Origin: Thamnidium elegans
Taxonomy: Eukaryota; Mucoromycota; Mucoromycetes; Mucorales; Mucoraceae
Reading direction: 5' to 3'
DNA length: 64,000 nucleotides
Assembly: GCA_025201345.1 (NCBI GenBank)
Contig: JAIXMG010000015.1
Span: 558,001 to 622,000, forward strand
The first letter of the stretch is position 1. Each line of letters begins with the position of its first letter. The notes under the pieces are model-generated. The model had not been told where the DNA came from. It made no database searches and saw nothing but the letters and a program-made list of their open reading frames with translations. Positions 22,655 through 34,651 of the stretch are shown here, in pieces. Made by a program: the position numbers and the translations under genes.

Positions 22655-25600
22655 ATTTTTTGTTGTTGTTGTGTGAATAAAACCAACAATAAAAACTAGA
22701 TTCGACGTTTTACCTTTTATATAATAATAATAAAAAAAAAGTGACACAAGTCATTAGATAACGATAATAAAAAAAAAGCAATGTAATCGTACACTTAGAA
22801 ACGTGAGATAAAGAAATAATCATTTCCCCGCCAAAAAAAAATATTTCACATGAATAACGAAGGTACATATTTCTTCCCGGCTTATGCTTAGTATTTTGTT
22901 TAAAACTCCATACCGAAAAATATTTTTTTAAAAAAAAAAGTATTGATCTTCACACACAAATCAGTGTACTGTGTACAACTACTACTATCCTATGAATAAT
23001 ATCGTACATCTGTGCACAAGTGTCATCTTTCTTATGACCGATTTAGTCTTATTTCTCTTATTCCGATCTCACGGCATACCTAATATGATAATTTTTATCA
23101 CAAGGTGTCCGTCAACGATATACCTGCTCGTGAGTAAGGATATACCAATTATATCGAGTATAAGGACGATACCCTTTATTATCATTTTTGTGATACTTTT
23201 ATTAAATACCCGCTACTCGCTTATCTGCTTATTATCCATTTGAGGGACTTCCTCATATTTAATATCACTACTACTAATCAATTTCCATAAATTTAAATTC
23301 ACTTTTTTTTTAAAAAAAAAGTATATCTTGGTAATTGTTTAAATTAATTTTATAAGTTTAGAGATATTCTTTAAGAAAGGAATTAAAAAGGATGTATATT
23401 TATCAAAGGGAAAGAAAAAAAATCTCACTATTTGGGTCTTGATAAGACTGATCGAATAACTGTAATCTCATAATTGCGGGATCTTATCTGACATTGGTAA
23501 ATATTATATGCGTTTGTTCTTTAAACGAATTATTAATTAGATATTCTTTTATCGTAAAAAAGACAATGCTTATATGTTTCTACGTTTTCTCTTTAATTTA
23601 ACTTTAATCAACATTAAGAAGAAAAAAAAACACTTTCTCTCTACATAACCCGTATAATTAACTCAATAATTAGTTTAAAACAGGCATTTTACCCCCCCCC
23701 CCTCGATCAACTCATTTTTTTTTACATTTGTACTAATTAAATAGGGTTAAATAGAAGTATCGGGAATGATATTATAAAGAGACTTTACCAAAAACAAGTG
23801 ACCAGTCTAATGTTGGTTCTGTGTTCACGCATAAACCTTTCAACAAATCCTTAAACTATTCTAAACCTATCGGATCCATTTATTCCAATTCTGGAGAAGG
23901 AATATTTTTTAATAAAAAGAATGTTACATAAAGAGAGTGCATACTATTCTTTTTTTTTAAAAAAAAAAAATTGTTAAAAATCGTAATAGTTTCTTTTTTC
24001 ATCTTGATCAGTAGATAACATTTAAGCAAGACTAGTTTAACACGAAAACTATTAGACACGCTAGTACTCTCTCTCTCTCCGCTGAATGTTACACGCTTTT
24101 CAAATAAGTTTTACACTCTCGATCTTAAAAATAAGATAATAGACTTGCATATAATATCCTTTTCCTAGACTAAACCAAACAACCAAGTTTTTTTTTAGGT
24201 CCTTTTTATTAACAACTTGATAAACCAATATATATATAAAATCATCTTACACTCACTTGCTACATAAAAATAAAAGCAAAAGAAATATCGGTACAGTACG
24301 CGTCAAAATATATTACCTTGCCAATGAGAATAACTGATACCAGAAACATATCGTTTTCAGTAACTATTTTTTTTTTTTTTACAAATCAAGTGTAACAGAT
24401 TTTAATACAAGCAGCAATAGACACAGCACCTTAGTTAAGCCTGTTATTTAAGTTCACGGTGTATACTCGCAAGTATAACAGTGATACTCATGTGGATTCA
24501 CATTTATTTTCTGATCCCCATTACTGCGAATTATTATGTCTGTAAAAATTTGATGCAATCTGACGCCATAGCCCGGACATAACTTGAGCATTCTACTACC
24601 AAAAACGGGAAATAATTCTGATTTCTATTGACTTCTCACGATACGATCACGTACATATCTACTTATAATATAGGTATTAAACTTCACTTATTTAAGTATT
24701 CTGGTTTTTTTTTTTTAAAAAAAAAAAAGAAGTTATACTGACAAAAAAGAGTTTTTTTTTTCTCATTCACTTGAATATTTTTGCCCGCTTGGTGTATCCA
24801 ACATAAATCAAGTGATAAACCAAGTGATCTAGTATCGAGTTACACTAGTTACATCCAATGTATCTTACTGCTGTCAGTGTCTAGAATCATTTACAACACA
24901 CCCTAAAGAGAAAAAAAAACCCCATTAAAAAAACTAGCCAGCCATGGTTTACATGTTACTCATAAACCAAATTGTCACACAAGAAGATTTATTTTACTCG
25001 TAGATCTATTCAAACTGGGAATTTATAATAAGTGATGGTAAAAGAAAAATCCTTTATGTACGATGAAAAAACTAGATTTGAACATTGCCTACCGACAATA
25101 GGTCTGTACCTAGGGCTATATATCGTCCCTGAGAGAAATCGTAGCAAGATATAGCTTTTTTTATTTGTGTATGACTTTTTTTTTTTTTTTTTTTTTTTTT
25201 GTACAGTTTCTTACATTGGATCCTTTAGAGGTATCCCTAGACACACCCTTATTTTTTTAAAGAGAGCTGTTGAACCCCGAGAATATGGATGGGCGTTAAA
25301 CCTCCGTAGAACGCGATCCTATTTACATAGTTTACATAAATCAGAATCTTGGGTTCCAAGATCGATAGTTCTTTTTCTTTTTTGCATTCAACCTAGTGCA
25401 GTCGAGATATACATTCAGTGTTTTCTTCGATACACTCACGGCATTTATAAATTACCAAGTTCAGATCTTTTGTCTTAAACGTGTTTTACCATTGGTTACT
25501 TGAAATACAAATTACATCACAACTAAAAAAAACCGCGTTTTGACAGCAGTTATTGATAGAAGAGTCATCTAGCATTCTTTCTTTGTGTTTTTTTTATATA

Positions 25601-26820
25601 GTGAAGATATTATAAAATGACAAGTGTGTGAAGCCAGTCAAAGATAAAAGCCATTTGATAAAATCATTACGTACCAACATGATTATATGTCAACAAAAGA
25701 TGGTGCAACCTTGATACGGCCTATCTAGTTGTATAACAAAAGGAGTTTTTTTTTTTTATAGTACTTTACAAAAAAAAAAAATGGACGTGATTTTTTTTTT
25801 TTGGTGCACCACCATTTACAATTAGAAGTACTTTACATGTAAAAACGACTTTTTTTTTAATATCGTAATATAAATGTCACGATGATTAAATGAATTCTTT
25901 TTATCATAGCTAAATAAACCCCTTTTTATCATGATTGAATACACTCGATGCAATCTTATGAAATTCAACGTCAACAATAATTTAAGTAGAGATGCAGAGC
26001 AGAGGTTATTTTTATTTCACTTTATAATGCTTTTAAGATGGAATACATTTAAAGGCTGATTACAATTAATTAGTGGAGTCTAACCATCAAAACTTAAAAT
26101 CATAGTTTCCTTACGCATATATTAGAAAAAAAAAGACAAGTTCAAAGTAAAAACTAGATGTATTTATTAATTAATATGAATAAATTAGACTTCTCTTGGT
26201 TCTCAAAGGAAAGCTCCTTTGATTAACAGAATCAACCAGAGGAAGGTGGAAGTCCATCTGATTCCAAAAAAAGTTGTATCATGTCCAGCATCCTATTAGC
26301 CTCAGGTCAGTTGCTAATAGTTCTTAAACACGATTTTTGCGAAGCTTCTGACGAAGCAAAGCTCAGACAAAAAAAAATTTGGCTTTTTATAATGCTGCCT
26401 GACTAACATCACCCTTTTACTTCCTTATTTCGTACTCAACTTTTTTTTTTTTAATCTCATTGTTACAGCTAAATGAATGACTTTACACACTACGTGATTA
26501 TGCCAAAAAAAATCAAAGGACTGTAAGAGGAAGTGGTGTGGTGTTAGAGAGAACGATCTAGCCATTACAAAACTTTACCATCCTTCTACCGCTATAAATT
26601 AGTTACTGCTTTAATAAAAGTAAAATTAAGAAAACTAATTTTTTTTAATACATGTTTCAAAAATTCATAATAGTAGTTCTTCACATCATAACTTATATAA
26701 ACGTAAAATCTATGAAAATAAATATATAGCATATACCTGTATCTCGTATTATTATTTTTTACTCTTATCATGTTATACTACTCCGCGTGGAAATTATTCG
26801 TCATATATTACGATTTTTTT
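22655..26820. other. Gene-poor AT-rich intergenic region
   Basis: Four kilobases upstream of the permease gene. The permease TATA box is at 22713-22723. The rest is AT-rich with several perfect T-run/A-run junctions (22921, 23302, 23947, 24703) and a run of 25 T at 25176-25200. A 103-codon frame at 25167-25478 starts inside this poly(T) and has no recognisable motif. No RNA gene was found by eye. Confidence 0.5.
22713..22723 (-). promoter_or_regulatory. TATA box of the purine permease gene
   Basis: The minus strand reads TATATAAAAGG, 59 bp upstream of the chosen ATG at 22654. It supports that start over the upstream in-frame ATG. Confidence 0.6.
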
Positions 26821-26821
26821 A

Positions 26822-27015
26822 GCACCATGTTTACTTCAAAAATTCCGTAAACTTTACACAATTAACAATATATTTATATATATATTGTAATTATTATTAT
26901 TTATTTGGTTTTAATAAGCTGTGTTAAACCATGAGCCTTTTTTACTGCCTGGCATCTAGCTGGCATACTATTTAACAAGTTTCTGGCAAACTTCTTCCCA
27001 CTTGATGAGGTCAAG
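26822..27015 (-). mobile_element. Truncated 3' end of a Tc1-like element
   Basis: This stretch resembles 57854-58085, the 3' end of the Tc1 copy further right. It shares AGCACC..., CAATTAACAATA and the coding end for QKLV...SM.AR.QAVKK. Only about the last 30 codons plus the terminal non-coding part remain, so it is a dead fragment. Confidence 0.7.
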
Positions 27016-27173
27016 CATATATAAATATATATTCTCATATATATTTACACATACACGATTATCTCACACGTCTTTATCCTTTTATGACTAATTCATATTT
27101 ATTTCAGCTAAGCCTTACCGACATCGTCCAGTAGTAATTGTTGTCTGAGTAATGATTAGAGGATTGACCATAA

Positions 27174-27960
27174 TTACATATCTTGACCGAAGACTAGGTT
27201 AGAAAAGCACGGCTTGAAGCTATATAAGGAAACTGTGGCACTTATTGTTTCATTAGTGGATGGTGTTTTCCTAGGATTTTTGGGTGCGCGAAGTCTAGAC
27301 TTGGAATTGTGTGGATTAGGACATTCAGCCTGACGATTTCCATCTTCGTGACAGTAACGACACCATGTGGGCATATCTGGGAACGTTGCATGGAAAAATT
27401 CGTCAGTCTTTCCTCAAAGTAATTTATGACTAAGAGGGGCATAGGTTTTTTCTGTTTATCTATAAGAGGAATATCAGATAAATTAACCTGTACAACCTTT
27501 CCTTTTCCCTCGAGGGTTTTACAAGGGATAAGATGAATATTCGAGTGTTCATATAGGATCCCCTCCGCCGTAAATCTTTTGATAATACTCTCTTTGGGAT
27601 ATAACTCCATATATCACTCGGTAGGTTTTCCAAAAAAAAAAAATTGACACCGTGAAAACTAGTACTGCCAAATGCAGAGTGAACAATGTTAAGGTGTCGA
27701 TAATCAGTTACGGTAGCAATTTTGGATATTTCCATGATGTATCCATTTTGATAAAGACTATGTCTCCAGATACGGGATTGGATAATTTTGATATTATCTA
27801 CAGTGGATGATGTGTCCAAAGTTGAAGGTTGATTATCGAGGAATGAACGCTTGGTGATGGTTATGAATTTCTTTTTATTAGAGACCGCGTCAGCATAGGA
27901 TACAGTTGGAGTAATCCCCGACCTGAGAGATGCAAAAGTTTCGTTAAGTGAAAGAACCAT
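27174..27960 (-). pseudogene. Broken retroelement ORF1 (gag-like, CCHC knuckle)
   Basis: The frame begins MVLSLNETFASLRSG with a SYADAV stretch, and continues in two other frames. It ends with a zinc-knuckle-like CRYCHEDGNRQAECP and a basic tail. This is the layout of ORF1 proteins of LINE-like elements. Lesions seen: a frame shift at a T12 tract on the coding strand (about 27638-27649), a TGA just after it, another frame shift near 27380-27420, and Asn in place of the zinc-binding His of the knuckle. No reverse transcriptase follows downstream. It is a decayed, partial copy lying beside the Tc1 fragment. Confidence 0.65.
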
Positions 27961-28100
27961 GATCGTTTTATTAAATAAAAAAGGTGTAGGTTTATATATC
28001 TGAGTTTAAGTACAATTCTGGTAGTGTGCTGTATCACAATAAGTGCCACAAGTATTCTGTGCTTTGCATGTGATGTAACGCGTTGCCTTTCCCCCTTCAA

Positions 28101-28645
28101 AAAAAAAAAAAAAAAAAAATGTTTAGAAAACTAGTTTACCACCTTTTAACTCGCATTGTTTCAACTGATATAAAGAAGAAGAATGGGAACTTGATAATGA
28201 GCCCTTCTTTTTGTGTGTGTGTGTGTGTAGGGATACATGCCACAGCAATATATATGTACACATACAAAAAGCATACTGCAATCGGAAGTTTGTTGTGGCG
28301 TTCATATCGAGGCTAATGCAGATCTACATCATTAACCGGAGATTTCCAAGTTACTGAAAAAAACCTATTTAATCAAAACTTGGGGCTCTGTTAGTAAATC
28401 TTGGTCTGTTCATTGTTTTTATAAGTAGATCTTATGTTATTGGTAGATTAGATACTTGACGGTAAAGAAAGGAGGGAGGATAACAATAAAACTGATTGAT
28501 ACATGATGTCAATATGTGTTACATAATTACAAATTAGGTAATTTAAAGAAAAAAGAAAATTTTCGAGCCTTTTTTCTTCTTTCTCTTCTTTCTCTCTATT
28601 ACTTTTTTAGCAATCAAGTTAAAAAGTTCCGAATTCAAATAAAGC
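28101..28645. other. Upstream region of the PIP5K gene
   Basis: Contains a run of about 20 A, a (GT)n stretch near 28214-28230 and a pyrimidine-rich tract (28567-28604) shortly before the PIP5K start codon. The tract may be a core-promoter element; no TATA box is evident. Confidence 0.4.
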
Positions 28646-30539
28646 ATGTCAGTTGAAGTTGTAACATCTCATGCTGATATTTCACGGCATGAAGCACCCA
28701 TGTCAACTACAACAATACAAGATGACCAACAAGAACCAGTAACAAAAGATAGCGGTCTACTTTTAAACAATAGAAAGTACTGTCAAGACAGTAGTTCGGA
28801 TAATAAAACCACTTCTGTTATATTAAAGAAAGCCATCAAGAAACCTCCTCCACTTTTTATAGATATTCAAAATAAAAGAAGTCTAGATGATTTACAACAA
28901 GTACATAATAATACCTCACAACAAAATAATGTTATGACTCCATTAAAATCACCTACTTCTTCTATAAGAGTAATGGATCTAGGTCCCTTGGATAATGAGG
29001 AACAAATTATATTAGAAGAAGAAATTAAGGCTAGAAGGTTAGCTAGAAGACAGCATAAAAAGACTTATGCCGATGATGATGAAGAGGATGAGGATTTATC
29101 TCGTACAACAATAGGTACAAGGGTAGCTGAAGGACATCGTAATTATCAAATGATGTATGATATGTTGACTGGTATAAGGATTGCTGTTGGTCGTGTATCT
29201 GCTAAAATACAAAGGGATTTAACTCCTGAAGATTTTACTGCTGCTCATAAATTAGTATTTGATGTGTAAAGTAAAAATTATACATATATATTCATATTAA
29301 GCATTACTAATTACATATATATATATATATAGTACTGGTAACGAATTAACTCCTGGTGTAAAGTACGATTTTAAATTCAAAGACTATGCTCCATGGGTAT
29401 TTAGAAACCTACGGGAGAAATTTCATGTGGACGCAGCAGATTATATGATGTCTTTAACAAATAAATACATTTTAAGCGAGATTGGTTCGCCTGGTAAAAG
29501 TGGTAGTTTCTTTTATTATTCAAGAGACTATAGGTTTATTATCAAGACAATTCATCATTCTGAACATAAATTTATGAGAAAGATCTTGAAAGAATATTAC
29601 GAAGTAAGTTTAAATTAATACCTTCATTAGTGGTAATACCTGCTAATTATATTTATTTGTAGCACGTATCAAATAACCCAAATACTTTATTATGTCGATT
29701 TTATGGATTACATCGTATAAAATTACCAAGAGGAAGAAAAATTCATTTTGTTATTATGGGAAACGTATTGCCGTCGAATAAGGATATTCACGAAACTTTT
29801 GATTTAAAAGGTTCCACCTTTGGAAGATTAACTTCGGATGAAGAAGTAGCCAGGAACCCTCATGCGGTTATGAAGGATCAAAATTGGGTTAAAAACAACG
29901 AAAGGATTCAATTAGGTGCAAGTAAAAAAGCTTTATTTCTTACTCAATTGCAAAGAGATGTTGATATTTTGAAAAAGTTAAATATTATGGATTATAGTCT
30001 ATTGGTTGGTATTCATGATATTAGAAGAGGAAATACTGAAGGTATTCGCGATCAAAGTTTACATATGGTTACTCCAAGGACGGACGGCTTGCAAAGAAGA
30101 AAGAGTAAAACTGAAAAGGCCGAAATCATAAGAAAAGCACTAAGGAACACTAACCCTGTTCATATCGATACATCAGAACTACCTGCAAGTCCATCAGAAG
30201 AGTAAGTTTTTAATAATACCTTGTAAATAAATACTAACACTTCAAAAAAAAAAAAAAAAAAATAGACGAAGATGGTGTATATTCTATGCTGATGATGGCG
30301 GATTCAGATCAAGCGATGACGAAAACCGACCACTAGACAAACTATACTACATGGGCGTGATTGATATTTTAACTCCATACAACTTTATTAAACGCTCAGA
30401 ACATATTTGGAAAAGCATTACGCAAGATAAAGACACCATTTCTTCTGTTCATCCCATCACATACGGAAAACGATTTATGGATTTTATGATAAAAGCAGTA
30501 AATGGTTCTTTTTTATCGTCAGATAAAAAGAATGATTAA
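28646..30539 (+). CDS. MSS4: Phosphatidylinositol-4-phosphate 5-kinase (Mss4-like)
   Basis: It makes PI(4,5)P2 at the plasma membrane. Four exons (28646-29265, 29333-29603, 29663-30201, 30266-30539) give 567 aa. The first 165 residues are hydrophilic and Ser/Thr/Gln-rich with an acidic patch. The PIPK domain follows: [38 protein letters not shown] (ATP-site Lys), [20 protein letters not shown] with the catalytic Asp, and a C-terminal [11 protein letters not shown] basic insert with RRKS lies between the catalytic loop and the C-terminal lobe. The protein is shorter than yeast Mss4 (about 780 aa) because the N-terminal extension is short. Intron ends are GT-AG and all phases agree. Confidence 0.94.
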
Positions 30540-30685
30540 GCCCCTTCCTCCCCTTCCTTTATATACCCACCACCCCCCCCCCTTTAACACACACGTTATT
30601 ATTTTTGTTATTTCTTTATTTGTATTATGTATTATGTAAAATTATTAAAAAAACAAGAGAGAAAAAAACGAGAGATAGTTCCTAT

Positions 30686-32227
30686 TTAACAGCAGAACCA
30701 CTTCTTCTTCTTTGGCTTGTTGGCTTTATTCTTAGTATTCGCAATGCTTTCCTTTACTGGATTAGTGCTGGTTGTGTTTGCAGCGGCTTTGGCAGCATTA
30801 GTATCTGGTGCAATTGCACCAGCAGCTGTAGGTACAGTACCAGTAGCAGTAGTAGCAGCTCCAGTAGTAGCAGCTCCAGTAGCGGCAGTGGCCGTAGCAG
30901 CTTTAGCAGCGGTACCGGTGGAATTAGCTGTGCCAGTAGATGTAGGAACAGTACCAGTAGATGTCGGAGCAGCACCAGTAGATGTGGGAACAGAACCGGT
31001 AGATGTAGGGACAGTACCAGTAGATGCAGGGACAGTACCAGTAGATGCAGGGACAGTACCAGTAGATGTGGGAACAGTACCAGTAGATGTGGGAACAGAA
31101 CCGGTAGATGTAGGAGCGCCGATACTTGCAGGAGGGATGTCAGAACTGGTCGGTACCGTAGAAGAAGCCGCGCCGGAGACTCTATTAGCACTCGTATCTA
31201 CAGGATGAATTTCGTTAATATCAGATGCTCTAGCATCTAAACCATTAGCTGCCGTAGTAGGTTGATTTGAAGTAGCAGCGCTTCTAGCACCCGAACCAAC
31301 AGTTGAAGCAGTTGTTGGAACAGATCCATGCACTGTGTTAGAAGCATCTTTTCCTCTAGATCCAATAGCTGAAGCAATACCGGTAGCACCAACAGCACCG
31401 GCAGCAGCACCAGCTACACCAGCACCAACGTTACTACCACCTCGTTCATTCATATTAACAGCATTTGGGCTTAACGTATCGCCATTATTATTTTGAACAG
31501 CAGAGACGACATTAGGATTAACTGAATTCGAAGTTGGATCATTTACAGTAGCAGCACCGCCTTGATTATAATCAGAATTTGTACCAGCAGCAGCATTCGT
31601 AGTAGATAAATCAGCATCTCTACCTTTTACAAAAGTCGACACTATACTAGCAAAATTTTCGGCTTGAGTTCTAGCAAGACTTAATTCTAATGCGGTTGGT
31701 TGACGAGACCCATCGCCATCCGATATGGTTCCGCAACCATACGCGGAGCCACCAAAGACTTCATCTACGGTCTCCACGCCCTTATTAGCGTATCCAGATG
31801 GGACATACAACATACCATGATGAGCAAAATAAGTGACGGCAGTTAAGGCAGTTGTTTCTTGTCCACCGTTTTGAGAGGCAGTGGAAAAGAAAGTGGCAGC
31901 GAATTTACCAGCTAAAGCACCTTTGGCCCATAACGCGCCACTGGCATCTAATAAGGCCTTCATTTGTGCAGGCATGGTACCGAATCGGGTAGGAAGTCCA
32001 AACATAATAGCGTCGGGCTCGGATAGTCTATCAATGGTCATGATGGGTAAGTCGGGTTTGGGTGGTGCTTGCATCTTTTGAAGGATCTCGTCAGATAGTG
32101 TCTCTTGCACTTGAAATAACTTGACATCGACTCCTTTGGATTCTAAAGTTTCCTTGATGGTTAAGGATAGTTTATAGACATGGTGATACAATGAGTAAAT
32201 AACTATATATACAACTGGCTTCGTCAT
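30686..32227 (-). CDS. WrbA/Pst2-like flavodoxin quinone reductase with repeat linker and Cys-Cys tail
   Basis: The first 205 or so residues are an NAD(P)H:quinone oxidoreductase of the flavodoxin fold. IYSLYHHVYKL is the FMN phosphate loop region; GLPTRFGTMPAQMKALLD and FFSTASQNGGQETT are family signatures. It probably protects against quinone stress. The remaining 300 residues are low complexity, with about nine near-perfect 7-residue units of the type VPTSTGT (DNA period 21 bp, about 30925-31130). The end is a polybasic KPKKKKWFCC. A basic patch plus terminal Cys-Cys suggests lipid anchoring to the plasma membrane, as known for yeast Ycp4-type paralogs (inference). The gene has no intron, unlike its divergent neighbour. 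513 aa. Confidence 0.9.
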   Translation of the reverse strand: MTKPVVYIVIYSLYHHVYKLSLTIKETLESKGVDVKLFQVQETLSDEILQKMQAPPKPDLPIMTIDRLSEPDAIMFGLPTRFGTMPAQMKALLDASGALWAKGALAGKFAATFFSTASQNGGQETTALTAVTYFAHHGMLYVPSGYANKGVETVDEVFGGSAYGCGTISDGDGSRQPTALELSLARTQAENFASIVSTFVKGRDADLSTTNAAAGTNSDYNQGGAATVNDPTSNSVNPNVVSAVQNNNGDTLSPNAVNMNERGGSNVGAGVAGAAAGAVGATGIASAIGSRGKDASNTVHGSVPTTASTVGSGARSAATSNQPTTAANGLDARASDINEIHPVDTSANRVSGAASSTVPTSSDIPPASIGAPTSTGSVPTSTGTVPTSTGTVPASTGTVPASTGTVPTSTGSVPTSTGAAPTSTGTVPTSTGTANSTGTAAKAATATAATGAATTGAATTATGTVPTAAGAIAPDTNAAKAAANTTSTNPVKESIANTKNKANKPKKKKWFCC

Positions 32228-32524
32228 ATATTAAATGCTTTAGAAGAAGAAAAAAAAATATAAAGAAAAAAAAAATAAAAAAAAAAGAGAAAAATAAAAA
32301 ATAAAAAAGTTTAGTTTGGTTTATTGTCCGTTCATAAATCAATATATTTTCCTATAACATATCCACTTTATGAGTACTAGGAAAAAATAAAAATTTAAAC
32401 AAACTAAACAAAAACAAAATGTTACCCAGTTTCAAAGTGAAAATTTTTATAAATTAAAAAAAGTAATGATAGATTATTTTTTTGATTCTTTTCTATCATT
32501 TATTATAAAAAAATAAAGTAAAAA
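32228..32524. promoter_or_regulatory. Shared divergent promoter of two quinone reductase genes
   Basis: Only 297 bp separate the start codons of the two head-to-head paralogs. The region is A/T-rich with long A-tracts and no clear TATA box in canonical position. Co-regulation is likely but inferred. Confidence 0.5.
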
Positions 32525-33267
32525 ATGCCTCCTACCGTTTATATTGTTATCTATACACTTTACCATCACATTTACAAGTTGGCTGAAGAAGTCAAGCGAG
32601 GACTTGAGAGTTCAGGTGTTACCGTAAAGATCTTCCAAGGTAACTTACTCTAAATAACATTTTTTTTTTTTTTTTTTTTTTTTTACTGAAATTATTTATC
32701 TAGTTCAAGAGACATTATCTGAAGAAATTCTTCAAAAGATGCATGCTCCAATCAAGCCCGACTTACCTGTAATTACAGTTGACCAGTTGACAGAACCAGA
32801 CGGTATTATCTTTGGTATCCCTACTCGATTCGGTACCATGCCTGCACAAATGAAGGCCTTGTTGGACGCTACTGGTAAGCTTTGGGCTACAGGTGCATTA
32901 GCAGGTAAATTTGCTGGTACTTTCTTCTGTACTGCTTCTCAACACGGTGGACAAGAAACTACTGCTCTCACCACTGTTACTTATTTCGCTCATCACGGTA
33001 TGATTTATGTTCCGTTCGGGTTTGCGAATGCTCATTTGTTCGACAACTCGGAAGTGATTGGTGGGTCCGCTTATGGGTGTGGTACCGTTGGTAAGTTATA
33101 TAATACATACACCTTTTTTTTTTTTCTCTCTACTAAAAATATTATTTATAGCTAATGGCGATGGATCACGTCTACCAACTCAAAAAGAACTTGAAATTGC
33201 TGTTACTCAAGGTGAAAACTTTGGAAAAGTTGTATCTACCTATTACAAAGGAAAGAGTATCATTTAG
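32525..33267 (+). CDS. WrbA/Pst2-like flavodoxin quinone reductase, short form
   Basis: Three exons (32525-32639, 32704-33090, 33152-33267) give 205 aa, the normal length of the WrbA/Pst2 family. It shares IY.LYHH.YKLA, G(I/L)PTRFGTMPAQMKALLDA, TASQ.GGQETTALT and GGSAYGCGT with the upstream paralog. FMN-dependent two-electron reduction of quinones is the expected reaction. The first intron contains a run of 25 T. It lacks the repeat linker and the Cys-Cys tail of its neighbour, so it should be cytosolic. The pair arose by inverted duplication. Confidence 0.93.
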
Positions 33268-34651
33268 AAATAGTTTAATAGATTTATTGGTTTACTACAG
33301 TTGTCTCACTGCCAATTTAAACTATTTTTGTGCTTTTAATATTTTAAAAAAAAACGTAGCTTGAAATTAAACTTAAATTCGCAGACTCTTATAAAATAAA
33401 ATTGCTAATATATATTATGAGCCTCAATGGGCTTTATTTTTATCGTGGATAATATTAAAAGGTCTGGACAAAACCAGATACTGCATACAATATTCCTGTT
33501 AAGCATCTTCTGGGACTGATGATACAACAAAACTGACAACGATAATTTCAATATAAATCTGTCCTCCTTTTTTTTATAATTATACATGGTAAAAATATAT
33601 AAAGTATTATGCTTTAACTGATCGTCTTTATACTAACACATACGTGATGATTTCTCTTATTATACTGATGGCTATTTATGCGTGGTGCTTCCGTATTAAA
33701 TGGTTACTTTCTACAGATTGACTTTCAAAAGTTTGTTCATCTGGGGGATAAGACTTCTTCGAGTGACTTCCTTCTTAGTGTGCGTCTTTAAGGCTACATA
33801 CGGAATTATAGCTGGAAGAGGTTATTCCGGTATGCGAAGAATCTGCAAATTTATTTAAATTGGCAGTAGTTAAACCAAAAGTAATCAAGTTGGACAAATT
33901 CAAATTCTTACCATCACTGTATTTTGATTGTTCCGTGTCTTCGGAAAAATAATAGTTATTTTATTTTAAAGTAGTACTGGTTGATCAAAAAGCTTTTGTA
34001 TTTGTCATGATGTAAATAATCGCCGGTTTTGAGTTAAACTACCAAACAAAATTCATCCCCCGCTTCACAATTAAGCAGTATACTTTTTTGTAGAATAATG
34101 CGATAAATATATCATAACAGAATAGGGGAGGATATAAGGTTGAAATCTAACTGATTTGATAGATGAGAGCAATTTGTGCTAAATTGCTCACCTGTCAAGT
34201 CTAAAAAAAAAAATAAAAAAAAATAAAAAAAAAAAAAAAGACTGCAGACGAAGTTACTGCTTTGTTTTTCTCAGGTACTAAAAAAAGATCTTACTTCAAG
34301 AATAGTACAGTGATCATAAACAATTCTTTTTTTTTAAAAAAAAAAGAAAAAAATCACTACGTCGTATGCACTTTTTTTCTTAACGTATTTACAGTAAAAA
34401 AAGGAGGAGGAGGAGGAGGAGGAGGAGGATATTACTGCTATAAAAGTAAAAGATTATTAATGCACCATCTAAAGATTAACAATATTTACGTACAAAAACG
34501 TAATGAGTTTATAGATGACAAATCAACCCGGTGCTTTAAAAAGCCCTCTAAAAAAAAAATTTATTTTCTCTTTTTAGTACCTGTTTTTTTTTTCGAAATA
34601 ATATTTTTCGAAACTTTTTTTATACCAAAACTGTCTTACCTCACAAAAAGA
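33268..34651. other. Intergenic with a dispersed-repeat scrap and GGA repeat
   Basis: A stretch at about 33790-33855 resembles 40690-40765 (shared core AGAGGTTATTCCGGTA.GCGAA). A (GGA)n stretch of about nine units lies at 34402-34430, some 220 bp before the glutathione reductase start. The frame upstream of that start stays open from 34262, but mostly through homopolymers. Confidence 0.55.

Noticed and set aside
22655..22747. Upstream ATG at 22747 for the purine permease
   Set aside because: It precedes the TATA box and adds a Tyr-rich stretch from AT repeats; the ATG at 22654 fits better.
25167..25478. 103-codon plus frame after the poly(T) at 25.2 kb
   Set aside because: Starts inside poly(T); no family resemblance; composition is not convincing although not impossible.
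30605..31240. Long plus-strand frames opposite the quinone reductase tail
   Set aside because: Low-complexity shadows of the 21-bp repeat on the coding (minus) strand.
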